Below are positions 30,136-39,159 of a DNA stretch of 64,000 bases, in pieces. Numbering within the stretch: position 1 is the first letter of the stretch; every line of letters starts with the position of its first letter. The notes under the pieces were generated by a model that saw only the letters and a program-made list of their open reading frames with translations, did not search any database and had not been told where the DNA came from. The translations under genes were made by a program, and so were the position numbers. The DNA is taken from positions 1 to 64,000 of the forward strand of contig NZ_CAJXYK010000006.1 of assembly GCF_913063425.1 (NCBI RefSeq). Reading direction: 5' to 3'. The stretch is from an uncultured Thiohalocapsa sp. (GTDB lineage Bacteria > Pseudomonadota > Gammaproteobacteria > Chromatiales > Chromatiaceae).

Positions 30136-30591
30136 CTACTCGAACCACGCGCGCTCGATGCGCTCGACATAAGGCAGACCGGCCAGTTGCTGCAGCACGA
30201 AGGCGAAGTCCGGTCGGTGCGTATTGCCGAGCACCAGCACCTCGTCCGGGCCGCAGCCGACACGCCCCGGGGAGCCGGGACTGAGGCGCGCGGTGGCATC
30301 GATGGCCCGCACCTGCGCCGCGAAGCCGGCGCCCGCCGGAATGCAGAATTCGTAATCCAGGGCCCGCTTGCCGCCCGGCGGGCCCACCAGGCCGTCTGCA
30401 TCCATCTCGCACAGGTCGAACCCGATGACACCGACGAGGGGCTCGTGCGGCTCCACGCCCGGCGCGGGGGCGGCAGCCAGAGACAGCGCCAGAGACAGGA
30501 CCGCAATCGGGACCTGCGCAGGCCCGCGCACGCCGGCCGGGGGGGCAGGCAGCGGATCTCCGGGACGCTCGGGTGCAGGGGTCGAGCTCAT
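30136..30591 (-). CDS. Small exported protein, unknown function
   Basis: 151 residues. A Pro-rich N-terminus is followed by a hydrophobic signal-like helix (~27-41) and an Ala-rich cleavage region, then a mature domain of ~108 residues with three Cys (DLCEMD, FCIPAG, GCGPDE). No family recognised. It sits between tamB and the LpxL-like gene in the same direction, so an envelope role is suggested by context only. An N-terminus nearer the hydrophobic helix is possible. Confidence 0.5.
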   Translation of the reverse strand: MSSTPAPERPGDPLPAPPAGVRGPAQVPIAVLSLALSLAAAPAPGVEPHEPLVGVIGFDLCEMDADGLVGPPGGKRALDYEFCIPAGAGFAAQVRAIDATARLSPGSPGRVGCGPDEVLVLGNTHRPDFAFVLQQLAGLPYVERIERAWFE

Positions 30592-30756
30592 GCGATGGGG
30601 GCGACGGGCAGCTTGAGGGAACCGGGATGTTCGGCCGAACGGCCCGCCAGATCAAGCCGGGCCGGGAAGGGATCCGCGGTGGGCACGCGGGTCGGCACCA
30701 AGGGACGCTTCAGGAACAGCCGGTCCATCGGCGAGATAGTGTGGATGAGTCGGGTC

Positions 30757-30786
30757 GGCGGCTGCGCTTCGCTGATCCGCCCTACG
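30757..30786. repeat. REP-like hairpin copy
   Basis: GGCGGCT-GCGCTTCGCTG-ATCCGCC followed by CTACG; same core as 25143-25167 with one mismatch in the stem. It lies in the 253-bp gap between tamB and the next gene, which holds no other feature I can support. Confidence 0.7.
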
Positions 30787-30844
30787 GGGTTGGCGTTGCT
30801 TCTGACACGTTTCCCAGTGATGGGCGGCAGATCGGACCCGGCTT

Positions 30845-33800
30845 TCAGTTCTCGAACTTGAAGAAGATGTCCGCTCCCTGGCTCTCTCCGGTCTCGGTCT
30901 GCAGCTCGATGTTATTCGACAGGTCGTAGCGCATCTTGACGCTGTCCTGGGTGTCGCGGCCGGCGGTTTCGTACTCCATGTAGAGCTTGGGGGCGACGTA
31001 AGTGCCGACGGCCACCGCCCGGGAGTCCTCCGCGGCATCGCGCTTCGGCGGGATGCCCGTCACCAGGTACTGCGTCACCTCCGACTGGGTCAGGTTCGGA
31101 TCGGACTCGGAGAAGAAGGCGAGCTTCGGGTTGCGCAGGGTGCCGAGCACCCGCACGCCGGCGGTGATGTCGCCGCCCTCGCGCTGTGCGTTCAGGATCA
31201 GCCCCGGATTGCCGATGGGGGTCTTGGCGTAGACGACGAAGCCCTGCTCGATGGTGAGCGGCCGGCCGATGGCGGTCATGACGCCAAGCGTGGGCAGGGT
31301 CACCCGATAGGTGCCGTCGACGATCGACAGCTGCCCATCGCCGAGAATCTCGCCCTGCGGCGCCTTCAGCACCCGCAGCTCGCCACGCAGGCGCCCGCGC
31401 AGGCCGAAGGCGTCCACGGTGACCGCCTCGCCGAGCTTTGCCACCAGGTCGATGCTGAGCGGTGCGCCGGCAGCGTCCTCGGCGGGCGCTTCCATCACCA
31501 CATCGGGCGAGGGCTGCACGGTGCCCGTGGGCACGGTGCGCGGCTTGATACGTGCCTCCGGTATGGTCACCTCGCCGCGCACGGCGGCCCCGGCGGCGCC
31601 GACACCGATGGTCATGTCCATGGACAGCAGTGCGAAGTATTCGCTGCTGTCGGCCACCGTCAGATCGTCGCCGCGGATATTGATGGTCCCCGCCGGCGCC
31701 GCACCGCCCAGGTCCACGTCGCCCGACAGGGTCATGCGGCCGTCGCCCATCTGCGCACCGCCGCTCAGCTCGAGCGCCGTGGCCGTGCGGCTCACGGCGG
31801 TGAAATCCGCATCGCTGAGGGCGAAGCCGTACAGCGGCACTTCCAGGGCGAGCCCGCGCACGCGCAGCTCGCCGCCGATGTCCGGTGCACCCAGGCTGCC
31901 CGCAAGGCGCAGATCGCCGTCGATGTTGCCGCGCACATTGGTGACGTCCGGCAGCAGGTTCGACACGCGCCCAAGGCCGTCGAGGCCGATGCGGACGTCC
32001 CCGCGCAGCGGCTGCGCGGCGCCGCTGTCCAGCCGGAAGCCCGGCAGCGACAGCGCGGCGCGCACCCCGCCCAGCTCGGCGACGGACAGGTCCAGCCGCG
32101 CATCCAGGCCGGCGTCACCCGCCGTGATATCGAGCCGCGTGCCCGAGAACACGAGCACGTCCCGGCCCGTCTCCTCGCCCGCGTCGCCGAGGGCCATGGT
32201 CACCTCGCCGGTGGGCACCGCCACCCGTGCGCTGCCGGCAAGTCGGTTGCCCTCGCCGCGGAAGCGGCCGTCGGCGCTGACATGGCCCTGCATCACCAAC
32301 AGCTCCGGCAGCAGCGGGTTCAGGATGCCGAAATCGATGCGGTCCACGTCCAGGGACACCTCGAAGCGGCCCGGCTGCGGCTGCTCGAAGCCGACACAGC
32401 CGCCGGAGCCCTGGCCGTCGCCGAGGCACAGCGGCCCCAGCTGCACGGCACCGGCGCCGACGGCGAGGGGCGCCGGGCGCGTCAGGTCCCAGGTGCCGAA
32501 GGCCTGGCTCGCGAGCTGAAGCCTGCCGAGGCTGCCGGCATAGGCGCCGTCGGCACCGAGCCCACCGCTCAGTGCCGCCTCCAGCGCCATGAGATCGCCC
32601 GTGGCCGCGGCACGCAACCGGTGCTGGTCCATGCGCCCGCTGCCCTGCACCGATAAGGTCTCGAAGCGCTGCCCACCGGCGATGAGGTCCCGGCCGCTGA
32701 GGTCGATGTCGAAGTCGTCGCCGGGCTTAAGCCCCACATCGGCGCTGGCGGTGATCGCGGCGATGCCCTGCCCGTTCAGCTCCGCATCCCGGCCTTCCAG
32801 GTCCACACGCACGCGCGGGGCTTCGACGGTGCCCGTGACCGCACCGGCCAGGTCCAGGCTGCCCGCGGCGCCCGGCAGCAGCGCCGCCAGGTCCGGCGAG
32901 GCGAGGTCGAAGCGCAGGTCCAGCTGCTCGCCGGTGACGCCGCCGCCGGCGGTGAGCCGCGTGCTCCCGGAGCCGGCGGTGAGGTTGCGCAGCTCGATCG
33001 CCTCGCCGCGCATGCCGACCTCCGCGGCGAGGCGCACCGGATAGCCGCGCAGGGTGCCGCTCACCTCGTTGATGCGGGCGGTGAGGTCCGGCCCGTCGGG
33101 CGTGAGGCGCCCGCTGCTCTCGAGGCCGCCGCCGATGCGCCCGGGCCAGTCCGCGAGCAGGCTGCCCGGGTCCAGCTCCGTCAGGGTCAGGGCCGCATTC
33201 CATTCCACCGCCGGCGCCCAGGCCACGCGGCCGTCGCCGGTGATGCGCCCGTCCAGCACCTGGATGTCCAGGGTTGCGATCTCCGCCGCCTCGCCGGTGC
33301 CGGTGCCGCGCAGGTCGACGACGGCGGGCGGATAGGCGCTGAGCGCGGCGCTGCCCTGAAGGCCGAAGTCGAAGCCGTCCGCCAGGCCGCCGGTGCTGTC
33401 GAGCGCAAAGCCGACGCGGCCGTCGAGCCCCGGGTACTGCTGCCCCGGGTCCAGGTCGTCGGCGCGCAGCGCAAGGTTCCAGCGCAGGGCCGGTGCCCAG
33501 GCCAGCTCGCCGCCGCCCTCCACCAGCCCGCCGAGGGTCTCCAGCGTCAGCGTGCCGAGCTGCACCTGTTGCAGATCGCCGTTGCCGGCGACGTTGACGA
33601 CGACGCCCGGGTAGGCCTCCAGTGCGGCAGTGACGTTGGCACCGAAGCGGTAGCCGTCATCGAGTCCGCCCTGGGAGTCCGCCTTCAGCGCCACCTTGCC
33701 GTCCAGACCCGGCACCTGAAGCCCCGGGTCGATGTCCGCCGCGGTGACGGCCAGGTCCCAGGTGACCGCCGGCGCCCAGGCGGCGCTGCCCTTGGCCTCG

Positions 33801-35134
33801 ATGCGCCCGCCCAGGGTCTCGAGGAGCAGTGTGTCGATGCGCGTGTCCTCGGCGCTGCCGCTGCCGGCGAGCGTCAGTGCCGCCGCGGGCAGGTCGGCCC
33901 CGGACACCTCGGCGCTCAGCTGGTAGTCGAAGGCGTCCAGGTCGCCGGCCACCGCGACCTCGCCTTGCGGCGCCGCCACCAGCACGTCGCCGGTGAGCGG
34001 CCAGCGCAGGCGCTCCCAGTCGCCCTGCAGCGCAAAGGCCGGCACGCTGCCGGCGAGATCGGCATGGCCGCTGAGGTCGAGTCTGGCCCCGGAGGCGGTC
34101 TCGTCGAGGCGCACCGCCCCGAGCGTCAGGCGCTGCTCGGCCCAGGTCAGGTCCAGCGCGGCGCTCAGCTCGCCCAGCTCCGGCAGATCCGGTGCAACGC
34201 CGTTGAGGGTGCCCGTCAGCGTGGCGCGCTCCAGGTCGCCCGCGGTGGCGAGCTGCGCCTTCAGGTCCACCGCAGGCGCGTCCGGCACCAGGGCCGGCAG
34301 ATCCACGCGCGTTACGGTCAGATCGCCCTGCCAGGCCGGCGCCGTCAGCACCTCGCGCAGGGTCGCCGTGAGCGTCGCCTCCGCGGCGCCCGTGAGCTGG
34401 TGCTCCACCTCCAGTTCCGCCAGCGTCCCCGTCACCGTGCCGCGGCCGGTGAGCGTCAGCGCCGGTGGCTGCCGGAAGTGCCAGTCGAGCGTCAGGTCCA
34501 GCGGATAGTCACCGGTGAGCCGGGCGCTCCCCGCGGCCTCGGCACCGGCCTCGGGCTGCGCCAGGTCGGCGCTGAGCCGGCGCAGGTCCACACGGTCGCC
34601 GTCCGCGGTGGCCGACAGCTCGGCGCGGGTGACGCGAATGGCGGCGGTGTCCGGCGCCCCCGCCTGGCGCAAGCTCAGGCGCTCCACCAGCACCCGGTCG
34701 ATGTCCACGGCGATGGGCAGACGGATTTCCGGCAGCTGGAAGGGCTCCGCCGGCGGCTTCTCCGCCGACGCGGGCGCCGTCACCACATGGACGTCGCTGA
34801 CGCTCAGGTCCCGCACCCGCAGCCGGCCCGTCAGCAGAGCGCCCGGCTGCCAGTCCAGGTGCAGCCGGCCGAGCCCGAGGCCGAGCCCAGGCAGGTCCAG
34901 TGTCAGGTCGCCGATGGTCAGCTCCCCGAGCACCCGCCCGTCCACCGGACCGACGCTGACCCGCTCCGGGGCCAGCTCCTCGGCCAGGGCCACCGCCATC
35001 CGCAGCCCGGTCTGGGTGCCGAGCACAAAGCCCGAAACCAGCACGGCGACGAGCAGCAGTAGGCCCACCAGGCGCAACAGCAGCCCGAGCAGCGGGAAGC
35101 CGATGAGGGAGTGGCCGGCGGTGCGCTTGGGCAT
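30845..35134 (-). CDS. tamB: Translocation and assembly module protein TamB
   Basis: 1429 residues. One N-terminal membrane anchor (~12-36) is followed by a very long periplasmic stretch of repeating beta-strand segments (many LDLSGHADLAG / VAWAPAVEWNAAL-type repeats), consistent with the hydrophobic-groove beta-taco fold of AsmA-like lipid-transport proteins. The C-terminal ~300 residues are the DUF490 region and end in the conserved FFKFEN. TamB bridges the inner membrane to TamA and is implicated in phospholipid transport and outer membrane protein assembly. The start at 35134 (MPKRTAGHS) is preferred because the charged N-terminus and anchor follow immediately. It lies 145 bases after tamA. 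Confidence 0.93.
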   Translation of the reverse strand: MPKRTAGHSLIGFPLLGLLLRLVGLLLLVAVLVSGFVLGTQTGLRMAVALAEELAPERVSVGPVDGRVLGELTIGDLTLDLPGLGLGLGRLHLDWQPGALLTGRLRVRDLSVSDVHVVTAPASAEKPPAEPFQLPEIRLPIAVDIDRVLVERLSLRQAGAPDTAAIRVTRAELSATADGDRVDLRRLSADLAQPEAGAEAAGSARLTGDYPLDLTLDWHFRQPPALTLTGRGTVTGTLAELEVEHQLTGAAEATLTATLREVLTAPAWQGDLTVTRVDLPALVPDAPAVDLKAQLATAGDLERATLTGTLNGVAPDLPELGELSAALDLTWAEQRLTLGAVRLDETASGARLDLSGHADLAGSVPAFALQGDWERLRWPLTGDVLVAAPQGEVAVAGDLDAFDYQLSAEVSGADLPAAALTLAGSGSAEDTRIDTLLLETLGGRIEAKGSAAWAPAVTWDLAVTAADIDPGLQVPGLDGKVALKADSQGGLDDGYRFGANVTAALEAYPGVVVNVAGNGDLQQVQLGTLTLETLGGLVEGGGELAWAPALRWNLALRADDLDPGQQYPGLDGRVGFALDSTGGLADGFDFGLQGSAALSAYPPAVVDLRGTGTGEAAEIATLDIQVLDGRITGDGRVAWAPAVEWNAALTLTELDPGSLLADWPGRIGGGLESSGRLTPDGPDLTARINEVSGTLRGYPVRLAAEVGMRGEAIELRNLTAGSGSTRLTAGGGVTGEQLDLRFDLASPDLAALLPGAAGSLDLAGAVTGTVEAPRVRVDLEGRDAELNGQGIAAITASADVGLKPGDDFDIDLSGRDLIAGGQRFETLSVQGSGRMDQHRLRAAATGDLMALEAALSGGLGADGAYAGSLGRLQLASQAFGTWDLTRPAPLAVGAGAVQLGPLCLGDGQGSGGCVGFEQPQPGRFEVSLDVDRIDFGILNPLLPELLVMQGHVSADGRFRGEGNRLAGSARVAVPTGEVTMALGDAGEETGRDVLVFSGTRLDITAGDAGLDARLDLSVAELGGVRAALSLPGFRLDSGAAQPLRGDVRIGLDGLGRVSNLLPDVTNVRGNIDGDLRLAGSLGAPDIGGELRVRGLALEVPLYGFALSDADFTAVSRTATALELSGGAQMGDGRMTLSGDVDLGGAAPAGTINIRGDDLTVADSSEYFALLSMDMTIGVGAAGAAVRGEVTIPEARIKPRTVPTGTVQPSPDVVMEAPAEDAAGAPLSIDLVAKLGEAVTVDAFGLRGRLRGELRVLKAPQGEILGDGQLSIVDGTYRVTLPTLGVMTAIGRPLTIEQGFVVYAKTPIGNPGLILNAQREGGDITAGVRVLGTLRNPKLAFFSESDPNLTQSEVTQYLVTGIPPKRDAAEDSRAVAVGTYVAPKLYMEYETAGRDTQDSVKMRYDLSNNIELQTETGESQGADIFFKFEN

Positions 35135-35279
35135 GGTGAGTCCGGTTGGTTGTTTGGGAGCTGCCGAGGCACCGGCCAGCATGGCCCAGCATCGCAAAGG
35201 ACCCAACGCTGGGGCGTCTCGATTCCTGCTTTCTCAACGGCCGCGGCGGCCGCTCGGCCTGGGGGCGTGCAGCCGCCCG

Positions 35280-37070
35280 CTAAAGATCCGGGCCCAGGCC
35301 GAGGTGCAGCCTGAAACCCGCGGGGTCTTTGGTGATGGCGTAGGCGACATCCACCCGTACCGGCCCGATGGGCGTCGAGAAGCGCAGACCCAGGCCCGCG
35401 CTCTGTTCCCAGTCCGCGTCGTAGTCCGGATCGAAGGCGTTGCCGAAATCCGTGAACACCACGCCACTCCAGGGCCCCTTGATCTTGCGCTGGTATTCCA
35501 GGCTGCCGACCGCAAGGTAGCGCCCGCCCACCACCTGATCCGTTTCCGGGTCCACGGGGCCCAGGGCATCCAGCCCCCAGCCGCGGATGCTGTTGTCGCC
35601 GCCGGCGAAAAAGCGTTGGCTCGCCGGCACGTCCGTGAGCGTCGCAGCCCAGGTGGCACCCAGGTTGGCCCGGCCGATGAAGCGGTTGCCGGCGCCCAGG
35701 GACTTGATGCCCTTGTAGTTGACGCTGCCGCTGAGATAGCTGGTCTCGGACAGCACATTGCGCGCCGTGCCCTCCAGCAGGAGCTTCAGCCGGTAGCCGT
35801 TTTTGGTGTTGATGGGGTCGTCCGCCACCACCCGCGACCAGGAGGCATGCGGCACCAGGCCGGTGAAGCTGTCGCTGTCGTCCTCGATGACTTCGTAGTC
35901 CTCGTAGCGGTAGTCGACGCCCAGGTTGCGGCGCCAGCCGCCGGCGGTCACCACCGATTGGAGCGCACTCAGCTCGAACAGCGTGCCCTGCCGGCTCGCT
36001 GTGTCGAAGGAGTAGACCTCCGTGCGCAGCTGCACATAGTCGGATACCGGGTCCCGGAACGGGATCCGATACTCGGTGACGAAGGACTGGGTCACAGGCG
36101 CAATCTCGATCTCCGACTTGAGCTTGTGCCCGCGGCGGCCGATGTAGCGGCGCCGGTAGTCGAGGCTGAAGCGTGGACCGATGTCGGTGGCATAGCCGAG
36201 ACCCACCCGGTACTTGTTGGCCTTGTTGCGCTGCGCCTGCACGCGGATGGGCACCTGCCGGTCGGGGCCCGCCTGGTCCTTGAGCGGCACGATCTCGACG
36301 TTGCTGTAGTACTCCATGCCGATGAGCTTGCCCTGCAGCCCCAGGAGCTGGTCCGGGTCGTAGACATCGCCCGGCGCGAAGTCCACGAACTTGCGCAGGT
36401 AATCGTCAGCAAGCAGGTCCTGCTGGAAGCTCACCTGCCCGAAGTACCAGCGCGGGCCGGTGTCCAGGTGAAACTCGATGTGGGCGGTGTAGGCCACCGG
36501 GTCGATAAGCACCACATGGCGCGCGAGCTGCGCGTCGAGATAGCCCTGCTCGGAGGCGATGGCCGTGATCTCGCCCTTGGCCTTGTCGTAGTCGGCGTGC
36601 AGCAGCACGTCGCCCGGCTGCATGGGAAAGGCCTCCGGGAAGGCCGGGTCATCGGCGCCCGCGCCCGTGACGCGGTAGTCCACGGTGGCGATCTTGACGG
36701 GCTCGCCCGGGTCGATGCGGAAGCTCGCCACCCAGCGGCCGTCCGGATCATCGGGCCGGGTGAGCTCCTCCTCGATCTCCACCCGGTAGAGGCCGAAGGG
36801 GGCCAGCGCCTCGCGGATCTGCTCCGGCGCACGACGGTACAGAGCGATGAGGCGCGGCACCGTCAGCTCGCTGTCCTGCTGCTCCTGATAGAGGCCGAGC
36901 AGCGCCAGGACGTTTTTCTCTTCCTGGCCTTCCAGACCCTCCACATTGACCTTCAGGGTCAGCGCAGGAGCCGCCGGCGCCGCCAGCAGCAGCGCACACC
37001 ACAGAGCCAGCGCCGCCCGACAGTGCCGGCGGCAAGAGAGGCAGCGGCGCTGTGAGGCGAGCGGGGTCAT
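35280..37070 (-). CDS. tamA: Outer membrane assembly factor TamA (Omp85 family)
   Basis: 596 residues. A signal peptide (~15-36, ending APAAPA) is followed by POTRA domains (~37-290) and a C-terminal 16-strand barrel. The Omp85 hallmark F-[FIA]-GGDNSIRGW is present (RFFAGGDNSIRGWGLDALG), as are GLGLRFSTPIGPVRVDVAYA near the end. It pairs with TamB encoded next. The last residue is Leu rather than the usual aromatic. ATG at 37070, downstream of an AT-rich promoter-like segment. Confidence 0.95.
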   Translation of the reverse strand: MTPLASQRRCLSCRRHCRAALALWCALLLAAPAAPALTLKVNVEGLEGQEEKNVLALLGLYQEQQDSELTVPRLIALYRRAPEQIREALAPFGLYRVEIEEELTRPDDPDGRWVASFRIDPGEPVKIATVDYRVTGAGADDPAFPEAFPMQPGDVLLHADYDKAKGEITAIASEQGYLDAQLARHVVLIDPVAYTAHIEFHLDTGPRWYFGQVSFQQDLLADDYLRKFVDFAPGDVYDPDQLLGLQGKLIGMEYYSNVEIVPLKDQAGPDRQVPIRVQAQRNKANKYRVGLGYATDIGPRFSLDYRRRYIGRRGHKLKSEIEIAPVTQSFVTEYRIPFRDPVSDYVQLRTEVYSFDTASRQGTLFELSALQSVVTAGGWRRNLGVDYRYEDYEVIEDDSDSFTGLVPHASWSRVVADDPINTKNGYRLKLLLEGTARNVLSETSYLSGSVNYKGIKSLGAGNRFIGRANLGATWAATLTDVPASQRFFAGGDNSIRGWGLDALGPVDPETDQVVGGRYLAVGSLEYQRKIKGPWSGVVFTDFGNAFDPDYDADWEQSAGLGLRFSTPIGPVRVDVAYAITKDPAGFRLHLGLGPDL

Positions 37071-37077
37071 AGCACAG

Positions 37078-37105
37078 ATACTAGTAAATTCAAGTTAATA
37101 TGCAA
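37078..37105 (-). promoter_or_regulatory. Candidate sigma70 promoter of tamA-tamB
   Basis: Minus strand: TTGCAT (37100-37105), 16-base spacer, TAGTAT (37078-37083). The 53-bp gap between the sodium channel gene and tamA is strikingly AT-rich for this genome. The -10 lies only eight bases from the tamA ATG, so a start nearer 37071 would give almost no leader; a site further upstream inside the channel gene is the alternative. Confidence 0.3.
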
Positions 37106-37123
37106 ATCTTTTGCACGCGAATA

Positions 37124-37999
37124 TCAGCTTTTTGTACGTTCTTCCGCCGGCCGTCCGCCCGATCCCTGAGTATCGCCCCCGGCGCCGGCGGCGGCCTGAA
37201 GCGCCGCGCGCAGGCCCGCCACCTCCTGCCGCAGGTGCCGCACCTCCGCCAGCACCCGGTCCGTGTCGTCATGCATGGCCCCCTCCATCTCGCGCCGCTC
37301 GGCGGCGTGGTCGGCCTCGTGCATGGTCTGCATGGTGTCCACGATGATGCCGATGAAGAGGTTCAGCATGGTGAAGGTGGCGATGAGGATGAAGGGCACG
37401 AAAAAGGCCCAGGCGGCGGGGTAGGCGTCCATCACCGGGCGCACGATGCCCATCGACCAGCTCTCCAGGGTCATGATCTGGAACAGGGTGTACATGGACG
37501 CACCGATGCTGCCGAACCATTCCGGAAAACGCGCGCCGAACAGGCTGGTGGACATCACCGCAAAGACATAGAACAGGAGCAGCATCAGCCCGGCGATGGA
37601 GGTGATGCCCGGCACCGCCGCCAGCAGCGCCTCCACCACGAAGCGCAGCCGCGGCACCGTGGACACGAGCCGCAGCACCCGCAGCACCCGCAGGGCCCGC
37701 AGCACCGCCAGCGGCCCGCTCGCCGGCACCAGGGCGATGGCCACCACGGCGAAGTCGAACACATTCCAGGCGCCGCGGAAGAAGCGCCAGCCGAAGGCAT
37801 AGAGCTTGAGGCCGATCTCCACCACGAACACCGCCAGCGCGGCCCGGTCCAGCGCCTTCAGCAGCCCGCCCAAGGTCGCCATCAGGGCATCCGCGGTCTC
37901 CAGCCCAAGGGTGACGGCGTTGACGATGATGACGGCGATGATGATGCGCTGGACCGGCGCGGATTCGATCCAGGTGCCGATGCGCTCGCGGGAGGGCAT
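37124..37999 (-). CDS. Bacterial voltage-gated sodium channel (NavAb/NavMs type)
   Basis: 291 residues, one six-helix unit that would assemble as a tetramer in the inner membrane. The S4 voltage sensor has four Arg at strict three-residue spacing (R101, R104, R107, R110). The pore loop contains TLESWSM at 177-183, the selectivity filter of NavAb/NavMs sodium channels, followed by the S6 helix (FTMLNLFIGIIVDTM). The C-terminus has an acidic neck and a heptad-like coiled coil (VLAEVRHLRQEVAGLRAAL) as in these channels. The start is the ATG at 37999 with GGAG 11 bases upstream; the frame is open further but that stretch is repeat sequence. It lies upstream of tamA in the same direction. Confidence 0.93.
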   Translation of the reverse strand: MPSRERIGTWIESAPVQRIIIAVIIVNAVTLGLETADALMATLGGLLKALDRAALAVFVVEIGLKLYAFGWRFFRGAWNVFDFAVVAIALVPASGPLAVLRALRVLRVLRLVSTVPRLRFVVEALLAAVPGITSIAGLMLLLFYVFAVMSTSLFGARFPEWFGSIGASMYTLFQIMTLESWSMGIVRPVMDAYPAAWAFFVPFILIATFTMLNLFIGIIVDTMQTMHEADHAAERREMEGAMHDDTDRVLAEVRHLRQEVAGLRAALQAAAGAGGDTQGSGGRPAEERTKS

Positions 38000-38319
38000 T
38001 GACTCAGGCTCCGTGTGAGGGTTTGCGGGCGTGCTTGGACTGCGTGATGTCGCAGCCCTAGGGCGGACAAGCGAAGCGCATCCGCCCCCCTGGCCTGTTG
38101 GATGCGCTTCGCTTATCCGTCCTACCGGCTGAAGTCCGCCTGTTACTTCGTATTTGCGTTTCGCCTTCTGCTCGGCACCAGCGCCAGCTCCCCGCGGTGC
38201 AACACCGAGGATACACATCAGGTGTGTCTGTTACTTCGTACTCCACGCCCGGCGTCGCAACACCGTCACAGAACCAAGTTACGCTCGCGGGATTCGGCCG
38301 CCATGATCAGGCAGGAAGA
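38000..38319. other. Divergent intergenic region rich in repeats
   Basis: 320 bp between the sodium channel and the FRG gene. It holds the inverted REP-like pair (38061-38122) and a 13-bp direct repeat CTGTTACTTCGTA at 38140-38152 and 38228-38240. Promoters for both flanking genes must lie here but none is clear. No gene is seen. Confidence 0.5.
38061..38122. repeat. Inverted pair of REP-like elements forming a long hairpin
   Basis: A 23-base arm (38061-38083) faces its complement (38100-38122) with two mismatches across a 16-base loop. Each arm contains the AAGCGAAGCGCATCC core also found at 25143 and 30757. The doublet layout is that of REPIN-type mobile repeats. Confidence 0.75.
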
Positions 38320-39111
38320 ATGGACGAAACCCGCATCGAAAGCTGGAACGACCTCCAGGACGCCCTGTTCGCCGAGGCCTGGATTCCGGAGCTGGGCCGC
38401 TATCGCTCCCGCTACGCCTTCCGCGGGCTGTCGGACGCCGACTACCCGCTTGAGACCACCCTGTGCCGGCTCGGCGGCGATTATGCAGCGCTGGAGCACC
38501 ATCTGCTGCGCAACTTCCGCAAGTACGCCCATCGCCGGGTGGTGGAGCGGGACTCCGTGTGGCACTGGCTTTCGGTGGCCCAGCACTACGGCCTGCCGAC
38601 GCGGCTCATGGACTGGACCTACTCGCCCTTCGCCGCGCTGCACTTCGCCACCGCCAACATCGAGCAGTTCGACCGTGACGGCGCCGTCTGGGGCGCCAAC
38701 TACCTGCGCACCCACGAGCTGGTGCCGGACGTGCTGGCGGCCCGCCTCGCCCGCGAGGGCGCCAACGTCTTCACGGTCGAGATGCTCTCAGAGACCGTCA
38801 AGTCGCTCGAGGAGCTGGACGCCGCCTGCGCCCGGCCCTTTGCACTGTTCTTCGAGCCGCCGTCCATCGACGACCGCATCGTCAACCAGTTCGCCTTCTT
38901 CTCCGTCATGTCCGACCCGCGCCTGGCGCTGGACGACTGGTTTGCCGACCATCCGGGCCTCGCCCGCAAGATCGTGATTCCCGCGGGCCTCAAGTGGGAG
39001 ATCCGCGACAAGCTCGACCAGTCCAACGTCACCGAGCGGGTGCTGTTCCCCGGCCTCGAAGGCCTCACGGCCTGGCTGAAGCGGCATTACAGTCCTAAGG
39101 ATCAGGGCTGA
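38320..39111 (+). CDS. Stand-alone FRG-domain protein
   Basis: 263 residues, almost all of it an FRG domain (named for its Phe-Arg-Gly motif). YAFRGLSDADYPLETTLCR (~30-48) has the FRG motif, and VAQHYGLPTRLMDWTYSPFAALHFA (~84-108) is the second conserved block. No signal peptide or membrane helix. FRG proteins are found in phages, mobile elements and defence-associated loci, but their biochemical activity is not established. The start is the ATG at 38320 (MDETRIES) with AGGAAG just upstream. The stop codon lies inside a 7-bp tandem repeat. Neighbours give no clear functional link. Confidence 0.85.
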   Translation: MDETRIESWNDLQDALFAEAWIPELGRYRSRYAFRGLSDADYPLETTLCRLGGDYAALEHHLLRNFRKYAHRRVVERDSVWHWLSVAQHYGLPTRLMDWTYSPFAALHFATANIEQFDRDGAVWGANYLRTHELVPDVLAARLAREGANVFTVEMLSETVKSLEELDAACARPFALFFEPPSIDDRIVNQFAFFSVMSDPRLALDDWFADHPGLARKIVIPAGLKWEIRDKLDQSNVTERVLFPGLEGLTAWLKRHYSPKDQG

Positions 39112-39131
39112 GGGCTGAGGGCTGAGGGCTG
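39104..39131. repeat. Tandem repeat AGGGCTG x4
   Basis: Four consecutive 7-bp units, continuing as a degenerate copy to 39139. The stop codon of the FRG gene (39109-39111) lies in the first units. It fills the gap between the convergent FRG and glk genes. Confidence 0.7.
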
Positions 39132-39159
39132 GGGGCTGGCCGGCGTGGATGCTCGTCAC

